From Brevundimonas halotolerans (GTDB lineage: Bacteria; Pseudomonadota; Alphaproteobacteria; Caulobacterales; Caulobacteraceae), in contig NZ_QTTA01000016.1 in assembly GCF_003730275.1 (NCBI RefSeq), positions 227,001 through 291,000 on the forward strand: a DNA stretch of 64,000 bases, in the 5' to 3' direction. The position numbers and the translations under genes are program-made. Each line of letters opens with the position of its first letter. Position 1 is the first letter of the stretch. Under the pieces are notes generated by a model. That model was given only the letters and a program-made list of their open reading frames with translations, made no database searches and was not told where the DNA came from. Below are positions 49,443 through 58,607 of the stretch, one piece after another.

Positions 49443-50792
49443 TCAGCGGCCGTTAGCTGTTACGAAGAGGCAGGAGCGCCGGGGGTGTTCCGCAAGGCAG
49501 GCCCCCTGAAAGCCAGCAGGATCCGGTCGCTCGCCGGTGTCGATCCAGCGCTCAAGAGCGGCGAGCACCGTCAGATAGCCAGCATCTTGCAGCTTGCTGT
49601 GCTGGTCCTCATCGGTGGCGGCCTGCACCAGCAGATGCGAGCGACCGGCCAATGCCACGGTCTCGGCATAGGCGGCCTCAGCTCCGTAGAAGACCGTCGG
49701 GTCGTAGAGGGCATGCAGCGTCACCGTCGGCGCCACGATCTGGCCGGTCAGGTCGGCGTCATGGGCCAGCAGGGCCACCGCCTCCGGATCTGCGGTGAAG
49801 CGCTCGACCCCGGCATTCAGGGCCGCGTCGTCCGAAGAGCCGCTGTAGACCGTGCGGCTGTTGTCGAAGGGGTTGCGTCCACCAAGGCGCACCTGCACCA
49901 GGTCCTGAAAGGTGAAAGTGGCCCAGTTCATATGGGCGATCAGCTCATCTTCCTCGAGACCCGTGACGGCCAGGATGTCGCGCTTCCTGCGGGTCTGCTG
50001 GGCGGTACGGTCCCGACCCGACAGGCCGATGCCGGTGCAGTCGACGATCCGGCGGCGCAGCTCGGCCCGGGTCATGCGGGCGCCCGCAGGCAAGCCCTGC
50101 CAGACGGGATACTGGGGATCGGACGGCGCCGGGTGATTGCCACAGACGTACTGATAGACAGCCCGCAGGTCAGCCCGGAACTGATAGGCCTTCGTGCCGC
50201 CGTTCAGCACGCCGTTGGTCAGCAGCACGCCATCGTAGGTGAGCGTGCCTGCGTCGTCGAGGCCGTACAGTTCCGCCGCCTTGGCCGCGACATTGCCGCC
50301 CCACGACTGGCCGTGCAGCAGGGTGCGTTCCGGCCGCCCGAACAGGTCCCAGAACACGGTGCGGCTGCGGTCGACGTCCTCGGCGGCCGAGCGGACGCCA
50401 TAGCCCCCGCGCCGGTACGACGACCCGATCCAGGCGTAGCCCTGACGTACCATGACCGAGAACCGATCGAGGTCTTCCAGCGAGTCCTCGCGTTCGGGCT
50501 CCCCCATGCGGGGTCCCCCGTGGGCATGGACGACCAGACGCCCGTTCCAGTTCTCGGGTTTGGCAATGATCAACCAGGCCCCGGCCTCATCCTGCAGCGA
50601 CAGACAGGTGACGCCGGCGCCGACCGAACGGGGGCAGTCGATGGCGGTCGTCGTGGCGATCGGATCAGGACCCGTCTGCGCCGAAACAGGGGCGCAGCCG
50701 AACGCCAGCCCGGCCGCGAGGGCCGCCAGCCCGGAGAGAAGCCGACGGCCCGTTTGCGGTGTCAGGTCAGAACGTCTTCCGGACATTGACAT
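49443..50792 (-). CDS. Secreted alpha/beta-hydrolase of the dctA-receptor unit
   Basis: A 449-residue exported protein with a hydrophobic leader (about 15-40, LLSGLAALAAGLAFGCAPVSA; the Cys may also be lipidated). The nucleophile elbow is LLHGQSWGGNVAAK (GQSWG), the HGG loop is VVHAHGGPR, and a late DEDQHSK can provide the catalytic His. It is probably an esterase. It overlaps the end of the TonB-dependent receptor gene by 26 bases, so both are co-translated with dctA upstream. The ester substrate is unknown. Confidence 0.75.
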   Translation of the reverse strand: MSMSGRRSDLTPQTGRRLLSGLAALAAGLAFGCAPVSAQTGPDPIATTTAIDCPRSVGAGVTCLSLQDEAGAWLIIAKPENWNGRLVVHAHGGPRMGEPEREDSLEDLDRFSVMVRQGYAWIGSSYRRGGYGVRSAAEDVDRSRTVFWDLFGRPERTLLHGQSWGGNVAAKAAELYGLDDAGTLTYDGVLLTNGVLNGGTKAYQFRADLRAVYQYVCGNHPAPSDPQYPVWQGLPAGARMTRAELRRRIVDCTGIGLSGRDRTAQQTRRKRDILAVTGLEEDELIAHMNWATFTFQDLVQVRLGGRNPFDNSRTVYSGSSDDAALNAGVERFTADPEAVALLAHDADLTGQIVAPTVTLHALYDPTVFYGAEAAYAETVALAGRSHLLVQAATDEDQHSKLQDAGYLTVLAALERWIDTGERPDPAGFQGACLAEHPRRSCLFVTANGR

Positions 50793-53700
50793 ACCAGTAT
50801 CGGCCCCAAGGATTATGGACCGAACCGCGATAGCCGCCGTCGGCAAGCGACGGGCCCTCATCGGTCAGGTCGCGCACGCCGATGCGGACGCGGGTTTCAT
50901 CGGGGAATTCATAGTCGCCATAAAGATTGGTGACCAGCTGGTCCTCGACCAGGAAGGGTTCACCCGAGGTGCCCAGCAGGCCGGGCTGCTCAAAGTCACT
51001 GATATACTGGGTCGACACACCCGCGCGCCACGGACCCTTGCGCCAGGTGAAGGTGGTGCTGACCCTCCATTCCGGGCGCCCGTTCTGACGGATCAGGTCA
51101 CTGGAGTCCGGCAGGGTCGTACCTGCGTTGATGGTCCCGGCCTCGCGGGCCGCGTAGAGCTCATTCACGATCGGACCGGGATCACGGGTAAACTCGGTCA
51201 GCTGGCTGGCGTTAATCGTCGCAAAGAACGAGCCCCAGGCCGTGCGGCGCAGGGACCAGTTGATCCCGAAGTCGAGGCCGCCGACCGTTTGCGGCTGCAA
51301 GTTGACAAACCGGTCGCTGACTGAGGTCGCCTCGCCGGCCACAGTCAAGAAGGTGCCGTCGAACAACAGGACATCATCGGGATCCGGCGCGGCGCGGGTT
51401 ACCAGCGGGTTTGATCCACCCCCGACCCGAAGCAGATAGTCGAGAGCCAACGCCGTCTGAACGCCCAGAAGCCCGACGATCTGCTCCTGCTCAATGGTCC
51501 AGCGGTCGACCGTAAACGTGAACTCGCCGAGATATTCCGGGATGAAGCCGGGCTGCAGCACCAGACCATAGGAGGTGTTGACGCTCTCTTCCGGCTCCAG
51601 ATCCGGATTTCCCGCGACCAGCAGAGACAGGCCGGACGTGTTGTGCGGACAAGCGGCGAAAGAGGCGATCCGCCCGGCGCGCAGGTCGGCCTCGCAGCGA
51701 ATATAGTCGATCCCGCTGCCCAGACGCGCGTACTGGGTAGCGTTGGTCTGTTCCAGGTTCGGCGCCCTGAAGCCCTCGGAATAGGAGCCCCGGACACGCA
51801 CTCCCGGCACGATGTCCCAGGCAGCCGCGATCTTGGGCTTGGCCACCGAGCCAAAGTCCGAATAGTGCTCGAACCGGCCCGCCAGCTGAACATCCAGCTG
51901 ATGGATCAACGGTATGTTCATCTCGGGTGAGACGAGGGGAATGGCGAACTCCAGATAGGCGGAGCCGACGGTCCGATCGCCATAGGTGTCCGGGTTGGGG
52001 CTGACGGCCGAGACGTTCGACAGGCTGGTCACACCGGTGACCATGTCGGTGAACGTGAAGGTACCGTCGAGATTGACATCCCGGTCGTCCTCCTGGGTCT
52101 CGTGACGGACCTCGAAGCCGAAGGCAATGCCGACCGGTCCCGCCGGCAGCTCGAAGAAGTCCCCGCGGGTCAGCTTCAGGTCGGCCAGGGCGAGGGTCGT
52201 CCGCGAGACGCGCTGGAGGTCCATTACAATAGCGTTGATCGCGGTCTGGCTGCTGGGGGAACAGTCGCCATAGCTGGTTGTAGCGACACAGCCGCCGCTG
52301 AACGGATTGTAGGCATTGGGCGTCGACAGGGCCAACTGCTGCTGCAGGAGGGTCCTGTTGATGTTGGGCGAGGTGTCCTCGGCCTCGGCTTCCGAATAGA
52401 GCATGGCGCTTTCCCAGTCATAGCCGCGCCATTCGCCGCGCACCCCGCCCAGGAATCGCAGCTGGCGATTCTCGACTTTCACGGTCTGGAACCCCGCATC
52501 GACGAACCGATAGTTGGACATCAGCACCGGCAGGCCGGTCGTCGGCACATTGGTCAGGCCCGGCAGGCGATTGGGGTTAGCGGCACCGCCCGCAAAGGTC
52601 ACAGGACCGAACGGGTTCCAGTAGTTGCTGGCCGGGATCCAGAGACTGTTGAGGTTGATCACCGGAGGCTGAACTGCCTCGCTGCTCGCTGAATAGTAGC
52701 CGATCTCGAAAAAGGCTTCGACATTCGCCGTCAGCTCACGGTGCCCTGTCAGGAACAGGTTCAGCCTTTCCACCGTGGGGCGCACCGTGGTCTCGTGGCG
52801 GGTGTCGTATCGCAGTTCACGATGGGTGGTGTTAAAATTGTGATTGCCGCTGTTGATGCAGATGCCGCGACCGACGTCCACGCCGCAACCGAAGCTGGCA
52901 GGCTGGAACCGGAAGGTCCCGGATGAGGTCGTGACCGCCGTGCCGTTCGACCGGATGACCGGCCGCGACCCGACGCTGAGGCGAGCCCAGGGTGTATGCG
53001 ACGACCGGCCATCCAAGGCCGTAATTCCGGCGAAATCGGGGTAGTCGTCGAACAGGAGACGCAGGTCATCGGTGGAGGTGAAGTCCTGATCAGAGGCCCA
53101 GAGTGCGGTACGGTCCGTATAGTTGACCAACAGCGAGATATTGCCCCGGTCGAAGTCCCGGCCGGCGAAGACATTGATGTCCAGCTCGCTCATGCGGGTG
53201 CCCTCGGCCCCGCCGTAGCGCGTGCTGATGGTCAAGCCGTCGAAGTCGTCCTGAAGAACCGTATTGACCACGCCGGCCACGGCGTCCGCGCCGTAGATGG
53301 CCGCGGCCCCGTCCAGCAGGACCTCCAGACGGTCCAGGCCACCCACCGGAATGGCATTGGAGTTGTAGCTGATCACCGGGACAGTGCCGGTGTCCGATGT
53401 GCCCTGGCTGGTCGGGTGCGCGACCAGACGGCGACCGTTCAACAGGACCAGGGTGTTGCCAACGCCGAGCGAGCGCAGGTTGACCGAGTTGACATCCCCG
53501 CGCGCAGCATTGCTGGTCTGGGGGTTGTTGGAGGCGTCGAACAGGACATCGCCCATCTGTGGAATGGTGCGCATCAGTTCGTCACCAGACACCGCTCCGG
53601 TGGCGTCGATCTGCTCCTGATCGACCACCACAACCGGCAGGGCAGCCGTCGTCCGGGCCCCCCGGATGTTCGAGCCGACGACCACGATGTCGTCGACCCG

Positions 53701-53826
53701 GGCCGCAGCCTGATCCTCGGGGTCCTGCGCGGCCGGCGCGGACTGGGCAAATGCCCCGGTCGCAAAGACCGATGCGGTCAGCAGGGCCGTTCCGGCCATC
53801 AGCCACTGGCGTTTCGTATTGGACAT
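50767..53826 (-). CDS. TonB-dependent outer-membrane receptor
   Basis: A 1019-residue receptor with signal peptide (about 1-28, ending GAFAQ). The plug domain starts at DDIVVVGSNIRGARTTAALPVVVVDQEQI, where VVVGS is TonB-box-like, with LRSLGVGNTLVLLNGRRL and IPVGGLDRLEVLLDGAAAIYGADAVAGVVN. The barrel ends WGRYWYVNVRKTF with terminal Phe. GGGAGGAA precedes the ATG at 53826. It lies 38 bases after dctA and overlaps the hydrolase gene. It belongs to the large Caulobacterales class of receptors for plant or organic nutrients; its ligand is unknown. Confidence 0.92.
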   Translation of the reverse strand: MSNTKRQWLMAGTALLTASVFATGAFAQSAPAAQDPEDQAAARVDDIVVVGSNIRGARTTAALPVVVVDQEQIDATGAVSGDELMRTIPQMGDVLFDASNNPQTSNAARGDVNSVNLRSLGVGNTLVLLNGRRLVAHPTSQGTSDTGTVPVISYNSNAIPVGGLDRLEVLLDGAAAIYGADAVAGVVNTVLQDDFDGLTISTRYGGAEGTRMSELDINVFAGRDFDRGNISLLVNYTDRTALWASDQDFTSTDDLRLLFDDYPDFAGITALDGRSSHTPWARLSVGSRPVIRSNGTAVTTSSGTFRFQPASFGCGVDVGRGICINSGNHNFNTTHRELRYDTRHETTVRPTVERLNLFLTGHRELTANVEAFFEIGYYSASSEAVQPPVINLNSLWIPASNYWNPFGPVTFAGGAANPNRLPGLTNVPTTGLPVLMSNYRFVDAGFQTVKVENRQLRFLGGVRGEWRGYDWESAMLYSEAEAEDTSPNINRTLLQQQLALSTPNAYNPFSGGCVATTSYGDCSPSSQTAINAIVMDLQRVSRTTLALADLKLTRGDFFELPAGPVGIAFGFEVRHETQEDDRDVNLDGTFTFTDMVTGVTSLSNVSAVSPNPDTYGDRTVGSAYLEFAIPLVSPEMNIPLIHQLDVQLAGRFEHYSDFGSVAKPKIAAAWDIVPGVRVRGSYSEGFRAPNLEQTNATQYARLGSGIDYIRCEADLRAGRIASFAACPHNTSGLSLLVAGNPDLEPEESVNTSYGLVLQPGFIPEYLGEFTFTVDRWTIEQEQIVGLLGVQTALALDYLLRVGGGSNPLVTRAAPDPDDVLLFDGTFLTVAGEATSVSDRFVNLQPQTVGGLDFGINWSLRRTAWGSFFATINASQLTEFTRDPGPIVNELYAAREAGTINAGTTLPDSSDLIRQNGRPEWRVSTTFTWRKGPWRAGVSTQYISDFEQPGLLGTSGEPFLVEDQLVTNLYGDYEFPDETRVRIGVRDLTDEGPSLADGGYRGSVHNPWGRYWYVNVRKTF

Positions 53827-53864
53827 GGTTTCCTCCCTCGATTTTCTTGTTTTCTTCGGCGGTG

Positions 53865-55223
53865 TCAGTCGTCCGCCAGAACCAGATCGTCTCCCGGGCC
53901 GGCAGCGGGATCGGGCGCAGCGGCCAGCGGCTGGGGCTTGCCGTTCAGCGCCAGGGCCAGGGCGTCGGTATCCAGCCCCTTTTCCCAGCGGGCCACGACG
54001 ACGGTGGCCACGGCGTTGCCGATGAAGTTGGTCAGGGCCCGGCACTCGCTCATGAAGCGGTCGATCCCGAGGATCAGCGCCATGCCGGCCACCGGCACAT
54101 CGGGCACCACCATCAGCGTGGCCGCCAGGGTAATGAAGCCCGCGCCGGTGATCCCGGCCGCGCCCTTGGAACTAAGCATGGCGACCAGCAACAGGGTCAG
54201 CTGCTGCCAGATGGTCAGGTCGATGTTCAGCGCCTGCGCAATGAACAGGGCCGCCAGCGTCATATAGATGTTGGTGCCGTCCAGATTGAACGAATAGCCG
54301 GTCGGCACGACCAGGCCGACCACCGACTTGGCGGCCCCGGCCCGCTCCATCTTGGCGATCAGACTGGGCAGTGCCGCTTCCGAACTGGAGGTGCCCAGCA
54401 CCAGCAGCAGTTCTTCCTTCAGATAGCGGATCAGCTTGAAAATCGAGAAGCCGTTGGCCCAGGCGACGAGCCCGAGCACGCCCACCACAAAGACCAGCGA
54501 GGTCACATAGAAGGTGGCGATCAGGGCTGCCAGATTGGCGATCGAGGCGATGCCATAGGCGCCGATGGTAAAGGCAAATGCCCCCAGCGCCCCGATCGGC
54601 GCAGCCTTCATGACGATGGCGACCAGTTTGAACACCGCGAGGCTGGCAGTCTCGAAGAAGTCGATGATCGGCTGGCCGCGGTCCCCGATCAGGGCCAGGG
54701 CGATGCCGAACAGGATCGAAACGAACAGCACCTGCAGGATGTTGCCCGAGGTGAAGGCCCCGAACAGGCTGTCGGGGATGATGCTCATCAGGAAGCCGAC
54801 GATGGTGCTCTCGTGGGCCGCCTGGGCGTATTGCGCGACCGCACCGGAATCGAGGGTGGCAGGGTCAATGTTCAGCCCGTCCCCGGGTCGGACGACATTG
54901 GCCACCGTAAGGCCTATGATCAGGGCCAGGGTCGAGAAGACGAAGAAATAGCCGAAGGCCTTGGCCGCCACCCGACCCACACGACCGATGTCGCGCATGC
55001 CGGCAATGCCGATTACAATGGTCAGGAAGATCACCGGCGCGATCACCATCTTCACCAGCTTGATGAAGGCGTCGCCCAGCGGCTTCATGCTCTCGCCGGT
55101 CTCGGGGAAGAAGTGCCCGATCAGGCCGCCGACAGTGATCGCCACCAGCACCTGGAAGTACAGATGCTTCCAGATGGGCTGACGGTGCACGGACGCACCT
55201 TGATCGTGATGGACCTGGATCAA
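53865..55223 (-). CDS. dctA: C4-dicarboxylate:cation symporter DctA
   Basis: A 452-residue transporter of the dicarboxylate/amino acid:cation symporter family with eight membrane helices and two re-entrant loops. Signatures are [21 protein letters not shown] (serine-rich loop), [29 protein letters not shown], and [22 protein letters not shown]. It imports succinate, fumarate, malate. The TTG at 55223 has GGGAGG upstream; a GTG at 55190 with AAGG is an alternative. A -24/-12 element and two DctD-like dyads lie upstream, divergent from dctB-dctD. Confidence 0.93.
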   Translation of the reverse strand: MIQVHHDQGASVHRQPIWKHLYFQVLVAITVGGLIGHFFPETGESMKPLGDAFIKLVKMVIAPVIFLTIVIGIAGMRDIGRVGRVAAKAFGYFFVFSTLALIIGLTVANVVRPGDGLNIDPATLDSGAVAQYAQAAHESTIVGFLMSIIPDSLFGAFTSGNILQVLFVSILFGIALALIGDRGQPIIDFFETASLAVFKLVAIVMKAAPIGALGAFAFTIGAYGIASIANLAALIATFYVTSLVFVVGVLGLVAWANGFSIFKLIRYLKEELLLVLGTSSSEAALPSLIAKMERAGAAKSVVGLVVPTGYSFNLDGTNIYMTLAALFIAQALNIDLTIWQQLTLLLVAMLSSKGAAGITGAGFITLAATLMVVPDVPVAGMALILGIDRFMSECRALTNFIGNAVATVVVARWEKGLDTDALALALNGKPQPLAAAPDPAAGPGDDLVLADD

Positions 55224-55320
55224 ACCTCAACCTCCCTCGACGGATCATTGTCCGCCCTACGCCCACGTGCCGTTCGTCGACATCGCAGAGCGCCAGTATC
55301 GGAACCGGCAAGACAGATCG

Positions 55321-55334
55321 GCAAGTCATTGGCC
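55321..55334 (-). promoter_or_regulatory. -24/-12 (sigma-54) element of dctA
   Basis: On the minus strand GG-N10-GC is read as GGCCAATGACTTGC. The GG and TTGC are conserved; the -24 half (GGCC instead of GGCAC) is imperfect. Predicted start about 55309, 86 bases before dctA. Sigma-54 and DctD control of dctA is known in rhizobia. Confidence 0.55.
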
Positions 55335-55399
55335 GTATCGGCTTAACTCTATGATTTTTAGCACTTCTGATTTCCGCGTCTGCAGAAAAATCCCTTGAA

Positions 55400-55450
55400 T
55401 GTGCGGATTTACGCACGGCCAGGCTGGTCATTTGTGCGAAAATCCGCATT
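55400..55450. promoter_or_regulatory. Two DctD-type upstream dyads
   Basis: GTGCG (55401-55405) with CGCAC (55412-55416), and GTGCG (55434-55438) with CGCAT (55445-55449). Their centres are 33 bases apart, three helical turns. They resemble the rhizobial DctD-binding dyad (TGTGCG...CGCACA) and lie 65-130 bases upstream of the -24/-12 element. The second touches the dctB start region. Confidence 0.68.
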
Positions 55451-55458
55451 GTTGAGAC

Positions 55459-57264
55459 ATGGCCCTGTCCCGACAGTCCGAGACGATCCAGTGGCGCCTG
55501 TTCGCGGGCGTCTGGGTGATCGTCGGCGTGATGGCGATCGGCGTGGCCGGCTGGCTGGCCCGCATGGATGCCGAAGCCGCGACGCGCGATCAGGCCCGGA
55601 CCGCCGCCGTTCTGCACGGCGCCGTCCTGACCAGCGAACTGGAACGACAACAGGCTGTACCGTCGGTCCTCGCGGTCGACCCGGAGTTGCTGGCCCTCGT
55701 GACCGCGCCCTCCCCTGATCGACGGGATCGGCTGAACCTTAAGCTGGAACAGCTGGCCGGCGAGGTACGAGCCGCCGCCCTCTATGTCCTGGATGCAGAC
55801 GGCACGGCGTTGGCGGCCAGTAACTGGCGCGAGCCCACCAGTTTCGTGGGGTCGAACTATCGCTTTCGTCCCTACTACATCGAGGCCATGCGCGACGGCG
55901 AGGCGGCCTTCTTTGCTCTGGGCACCGTCAGCGGCAGACCCGGGCTGTACCTCGCGCGGCGCATTGATCGCCCGGACGGGACGCCGGCAGGCGTGATCGT
56001 CGCCAAGGTCGAGTTCGACGCCCTGGAGCAGACCTGGCGCAACGCCGGCGAGCCGACCTATGTTACTGATGCCGACGGGGTGGTTCTGATCACGACATGG
56101 CCCGAATGGCGGTTCCGTACGACCCGGCCCATCAGCGAGGCGCGGCGTCGGCAGCTGGCCGAGCAACAGACCACCGGCGAGCCTCTGCAGGACATGCCGT
56201 TCAACCCGCCTGAGTCGGGTCTGGTGCGGGTCCAGCGCGACGGCGCATCCCGGCTCTACGCGCACGAGACCGATACCAGTATGGGGCTGGGCTGGACCCT
56301 GCACTTGCTGTGGCCTGCCGATCAGATGATGTCGCGCCCGGTCGGAGCGGCGCGGGTTCTCGCGGGGCTGAGCATTGCCCTGCTGGCCGGTCTGACCGGC
56401 ATCCTGCTTCGCCGCCGCCAGAGGGCCAGCAACCGGGCAATCGAGGAAGAAGCCGCGCGGGCTGAACTGGAACGACAGGTCGCGCTGAGAACCACCGAGC
56501 TCAGTGCCGCCAACCAGGCGCTCAGTCATGAGATGGAGGAACGCCGCAGCCTGGAACTGAGCCGTCAGGTTCTGGAAGACGAGCTGGTTCAGGCCAACAA
56601 GCTGGCGACCGTCGGTCAGATCGCCGCCGGAGTCGCGCACGAGATCAACCAGCCGATTGCGGCCATCCGCACCCATGCCGACACCGCCGGAGTCTACCTC
56701 GAGCGCGGCGACCACGATGCGGCCCTGCGGAGCCTGGCGTCGATTTCCGGCCTGACCGAGCGGGTCGGCACCATCACCGACGAATTGCGCGCCTTTTCTC
56801 GAAAGACCCGGTCAGAGGTGGTGGCGGTCGATGTGGAGGAGGCCATCGAGGGTGCCCTGCTTCTAGTCTCGGCGCGGCTGCGGGAACGGGGCATCTGGCT
56901 GGACCGCTCGGCCCTGTCCCCGGGCCTGAAGGTGAAGGCCGAACGAAACCGGCTGGAACAGGTCGTGCTGAACCTGCTGCAGAATTCCATCGAGGCACTG
57001 GAGGGTACCGCCACACCGACCATCGCCCTGTCATCGAAACGGGTTGGGCGAAAGGTCGTAATCCGCCTGACCGATAATGGACCCGGGTTGCAAGAGGATG
57101 TGCGAGAGCGCCTGTTCACCCCCTTCGTCACCAGCAAGGCGTCGGGCCTCGGGCTGGGACTGGTCATCAGCCGCGATATCGTCGCCGGATTCGGGGGCGA
57201 GCTGTCCCATGAACCCTCACCGGCCGGGACCGTATTCCAGATTGCTCTGGCGCATGCACCATGA
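55459..57264 (+). CDS. dctB: C4-dicarboxylate sensor histidine kinase DctB
   Basis: A 601-residue membrane kinase. Membrane segments are at about 13-33 and 288-308, flanking a periplasmic double-Cache sensor with the SNYRFRPYYIEAMRDGEAAFFALGTVSGRPGLYLAR block, diagnostic for DctB. A coiled coil, then the H box GQIAAGVAHEINQPIAAIRTHADT (His394) and the ATP-binding N, G1 and G2 boxes (LNLLQNSIEAL, LTDNGPGL, GLGLGLVISRDIV). It senses external C4-dicarboxylates and phosphorylates DctD. It overlaps dctD by four bases. Confidence 0.93.
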   Translation: MALSRQSETIQWRLFAGVWVIVGVMAIGVAGWLARMDAEAATRDQARTAAVLHGAVLTSELERQQAVPSVLAVDPELLALVTAPSPDRRDRLNLKLEQLAGEVRAAALYVLDADGTALAASNWREPTSFVGSNYRFRPYYIEAMRDGEAAFFALGTVSGRPGLYLARRIDRPDGTPAGVIVAKVEFDALEQTWRNAGEPTYVTDADGVVLITTWPEWRFRTTRPISEARRRQLAEQQTTGEPLQDMPFNPPESGLVRVQRDGASRLYAHETDTSMGLGWTLHLLWPADQMMSRPVGAARVLAGLSIALLAGLTGILLRRRQRASNRAIEEEAARAELERQVALRTTELSAANQALSHEMEERRSLELSRQVLEDELVQANKLATVGQIAAGVAHEINQPIAAIRTHADTAGVYLERGDHDAALRSLASISGLTERVGTITDELRAFSRKTRSEVVAVDVEEAIEGALLLVSARLRERGIWLDRSALSPGLKVKAERNRLEQVVLNLLQNSIEALEGTATPTIALSSKRVGRKVVIRLTDNGPGLQEDVRERLFTPFVTSKASGLGLGLVISRDIVAGFGGELSHEPSPAGTVFQIALAHAP

Positions 57265-58601
57265 GCTTCAGCGCCCTTGATCGCGTCGCCCTCGTCGAGG
57301 ATGACGCCCCGTTTCGCGATGCTTTGGCCGAACGCCTTGGGCTGGCGGGCCTCAAGGTTGCTACCTATGCCTCGGCCGAAGCCGCACTCAAGGTCGTGGG
57401 CGCGGGCTTTGAGGGGGTTGTGGTCGCTGACCTCAGGATGCCTGGCATGGACGGTCGCCAGTTCGCCGATCGGCTGACCGCGCTCGACCCGGACCTACCC
57501 GTCGTGCTGATCACTGGCCACGGCGACATCGCCGACGCTGTCGAGGCGATGAAGCGCGGGGCCTATGACTTTCTGGCCAAGCCATTCGCGCCCGAGCGCC
57601 TGATCGAGACCCTGAGACGGGCACTGGAGAAGCGAGCTCTGATCCTCGACAACCGCCGCCTCGCCACGCTGGCGGCCGAGACGGAACAGTCGATCCCGCT
57701 CAGCGGCGAGAGCACGGCCATCATCGCCCTGCGCGGCGCCATCCGGCAACTGGCCGATGCGGAGGTGGATGTGCTGATCGAGGGGGAGACCGGATCGGGC
57801 AAGGAGGCTGTGGCGCGTGCCATCCACAATGCGGGCCGAAGACGGCCCAAGCCGTTTGTCGCCGTGACCTGCGCCGCCCTCACCGAAGCGGGGGTCGAGG
57901 CTCAGCTGATGGGCCAGGACGTCGGCTATGCCAGCGGCGTCACCCGGCGACGCGAAGGTCAGGTGGAACAGTCCCATCAGGGCAGCCTGTTTCTGGACGA
58001 GGTCGATCTGGCACCTCGACAAGCCCAACTAACCTTGCTGCGGGTGTTGGAGGAGCGCGAGGTGCTGCCACTGGGCGCCACCGAGCCGCGCGCGCTGGAC
58101 CTGCGGGTGTTGGCCGCAACCCAAAGCGACCCCGCCGAGGCCGTCGCGCGCGGAGACCTGAGAGAAGATCTGTATTACCGCCTGAATGTGGTCCGGCTGC
58201 GCGTACCGCCGCTGCGGGAGCGGGCAGACGATGTGCAGATGCTGTTCGCCCGCTTCCTCGCCCGCGCCTCGGCCCGGATGGGTCGGCCCCTGCCGCCGAT
58301 CAATCACGCCGTGCGCCGCCGCCTGATCGAGCACGACTGGCCGGGCAATCTGCGCGAGCTGTCCAACTTCGCCAACCAGGTCGCGGTCGGCCTGACGGAC
58401 AGCGCACCCGACAGCGCCCCGAACGACGGCCTGGCCCAAAGGGTCGCCCGGTACGAAGCCGAGTTGATCCGGGAGGCCCTGAGCAACTGTCGCGGAGATA
58501 TCCGCAAGGTCACGGCCACACTCCGCCTGCCGCGCAAGACGCTCTACGACAAGATGGCCCGGCACGGCATCCAGCCGGCCGACCATCGCGACCGGGACTG
58601 A
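57261..58601 (+). CDS. dctD: Response regulator DctD with degenerate GAFTGA loop
   Basis: A 446-residue NtrC-family regulator. The receiver has Asp57 (VVADLRMPGMDG) and Lys107; the AAA+ domain has Walker A GETGSGKE (175-182) and Walker B GSLFLDEVD. The sigma-54 contact loop, normally GAFTGA, reads GYASGV (222-227), a clear departure. The C-terminal Fis-type helix-turn-helix (DIRKVTATLRLPRKTLYDKMARHGI) is intact. It is coupled to dctB. Known role of DctD is activation of dctA from an upstream site. Confidence 0.9.
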   Translation: MSFSALDRVALVEDDAPFRDALAERLGLAGLKVATYASAEAALKVVGAGFEGVVVADLRMPGMDGRQFADRLTALDPDLPVVLITGHGDIADAVEAMKRGAYDFLAKPFAPERLIETLRRALEKRALILDNRRLATLAAETEQSIPLSGESTAIIALRGAIRQLADAEVDVLIEGETGSGKEAVARAIHNAGRRRPKPFVAVTCAALTEAGVEAQLMGQDVGYASGVTRRREGQVEQSHQGSLFLDEVDLAPRQAQLTLLRVLEEREVLPLGATEPRALDLRVLAATQSDPAEAVARGDLREDLYYRLNVVRLRVPPLRERADDVQMLFARFLARASARMGRPLPPINHAVRRRLIEHDWPGNLRELSNFANQVAVGLTDSAPDSAPNDGLAQRVARYEAELIREALSNCRGDIRKVTATLRLPRKTLYDKMARHGIQPADHRDRD

Positions 58602-58607
58602 ACAGTC

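Noticed and set aside
54865-56715. 616-codon minus-strand frame across dctA and dctB
   Set aside because: Antisense to dctB and out of frame with dctA, with no domain or ribosome site.
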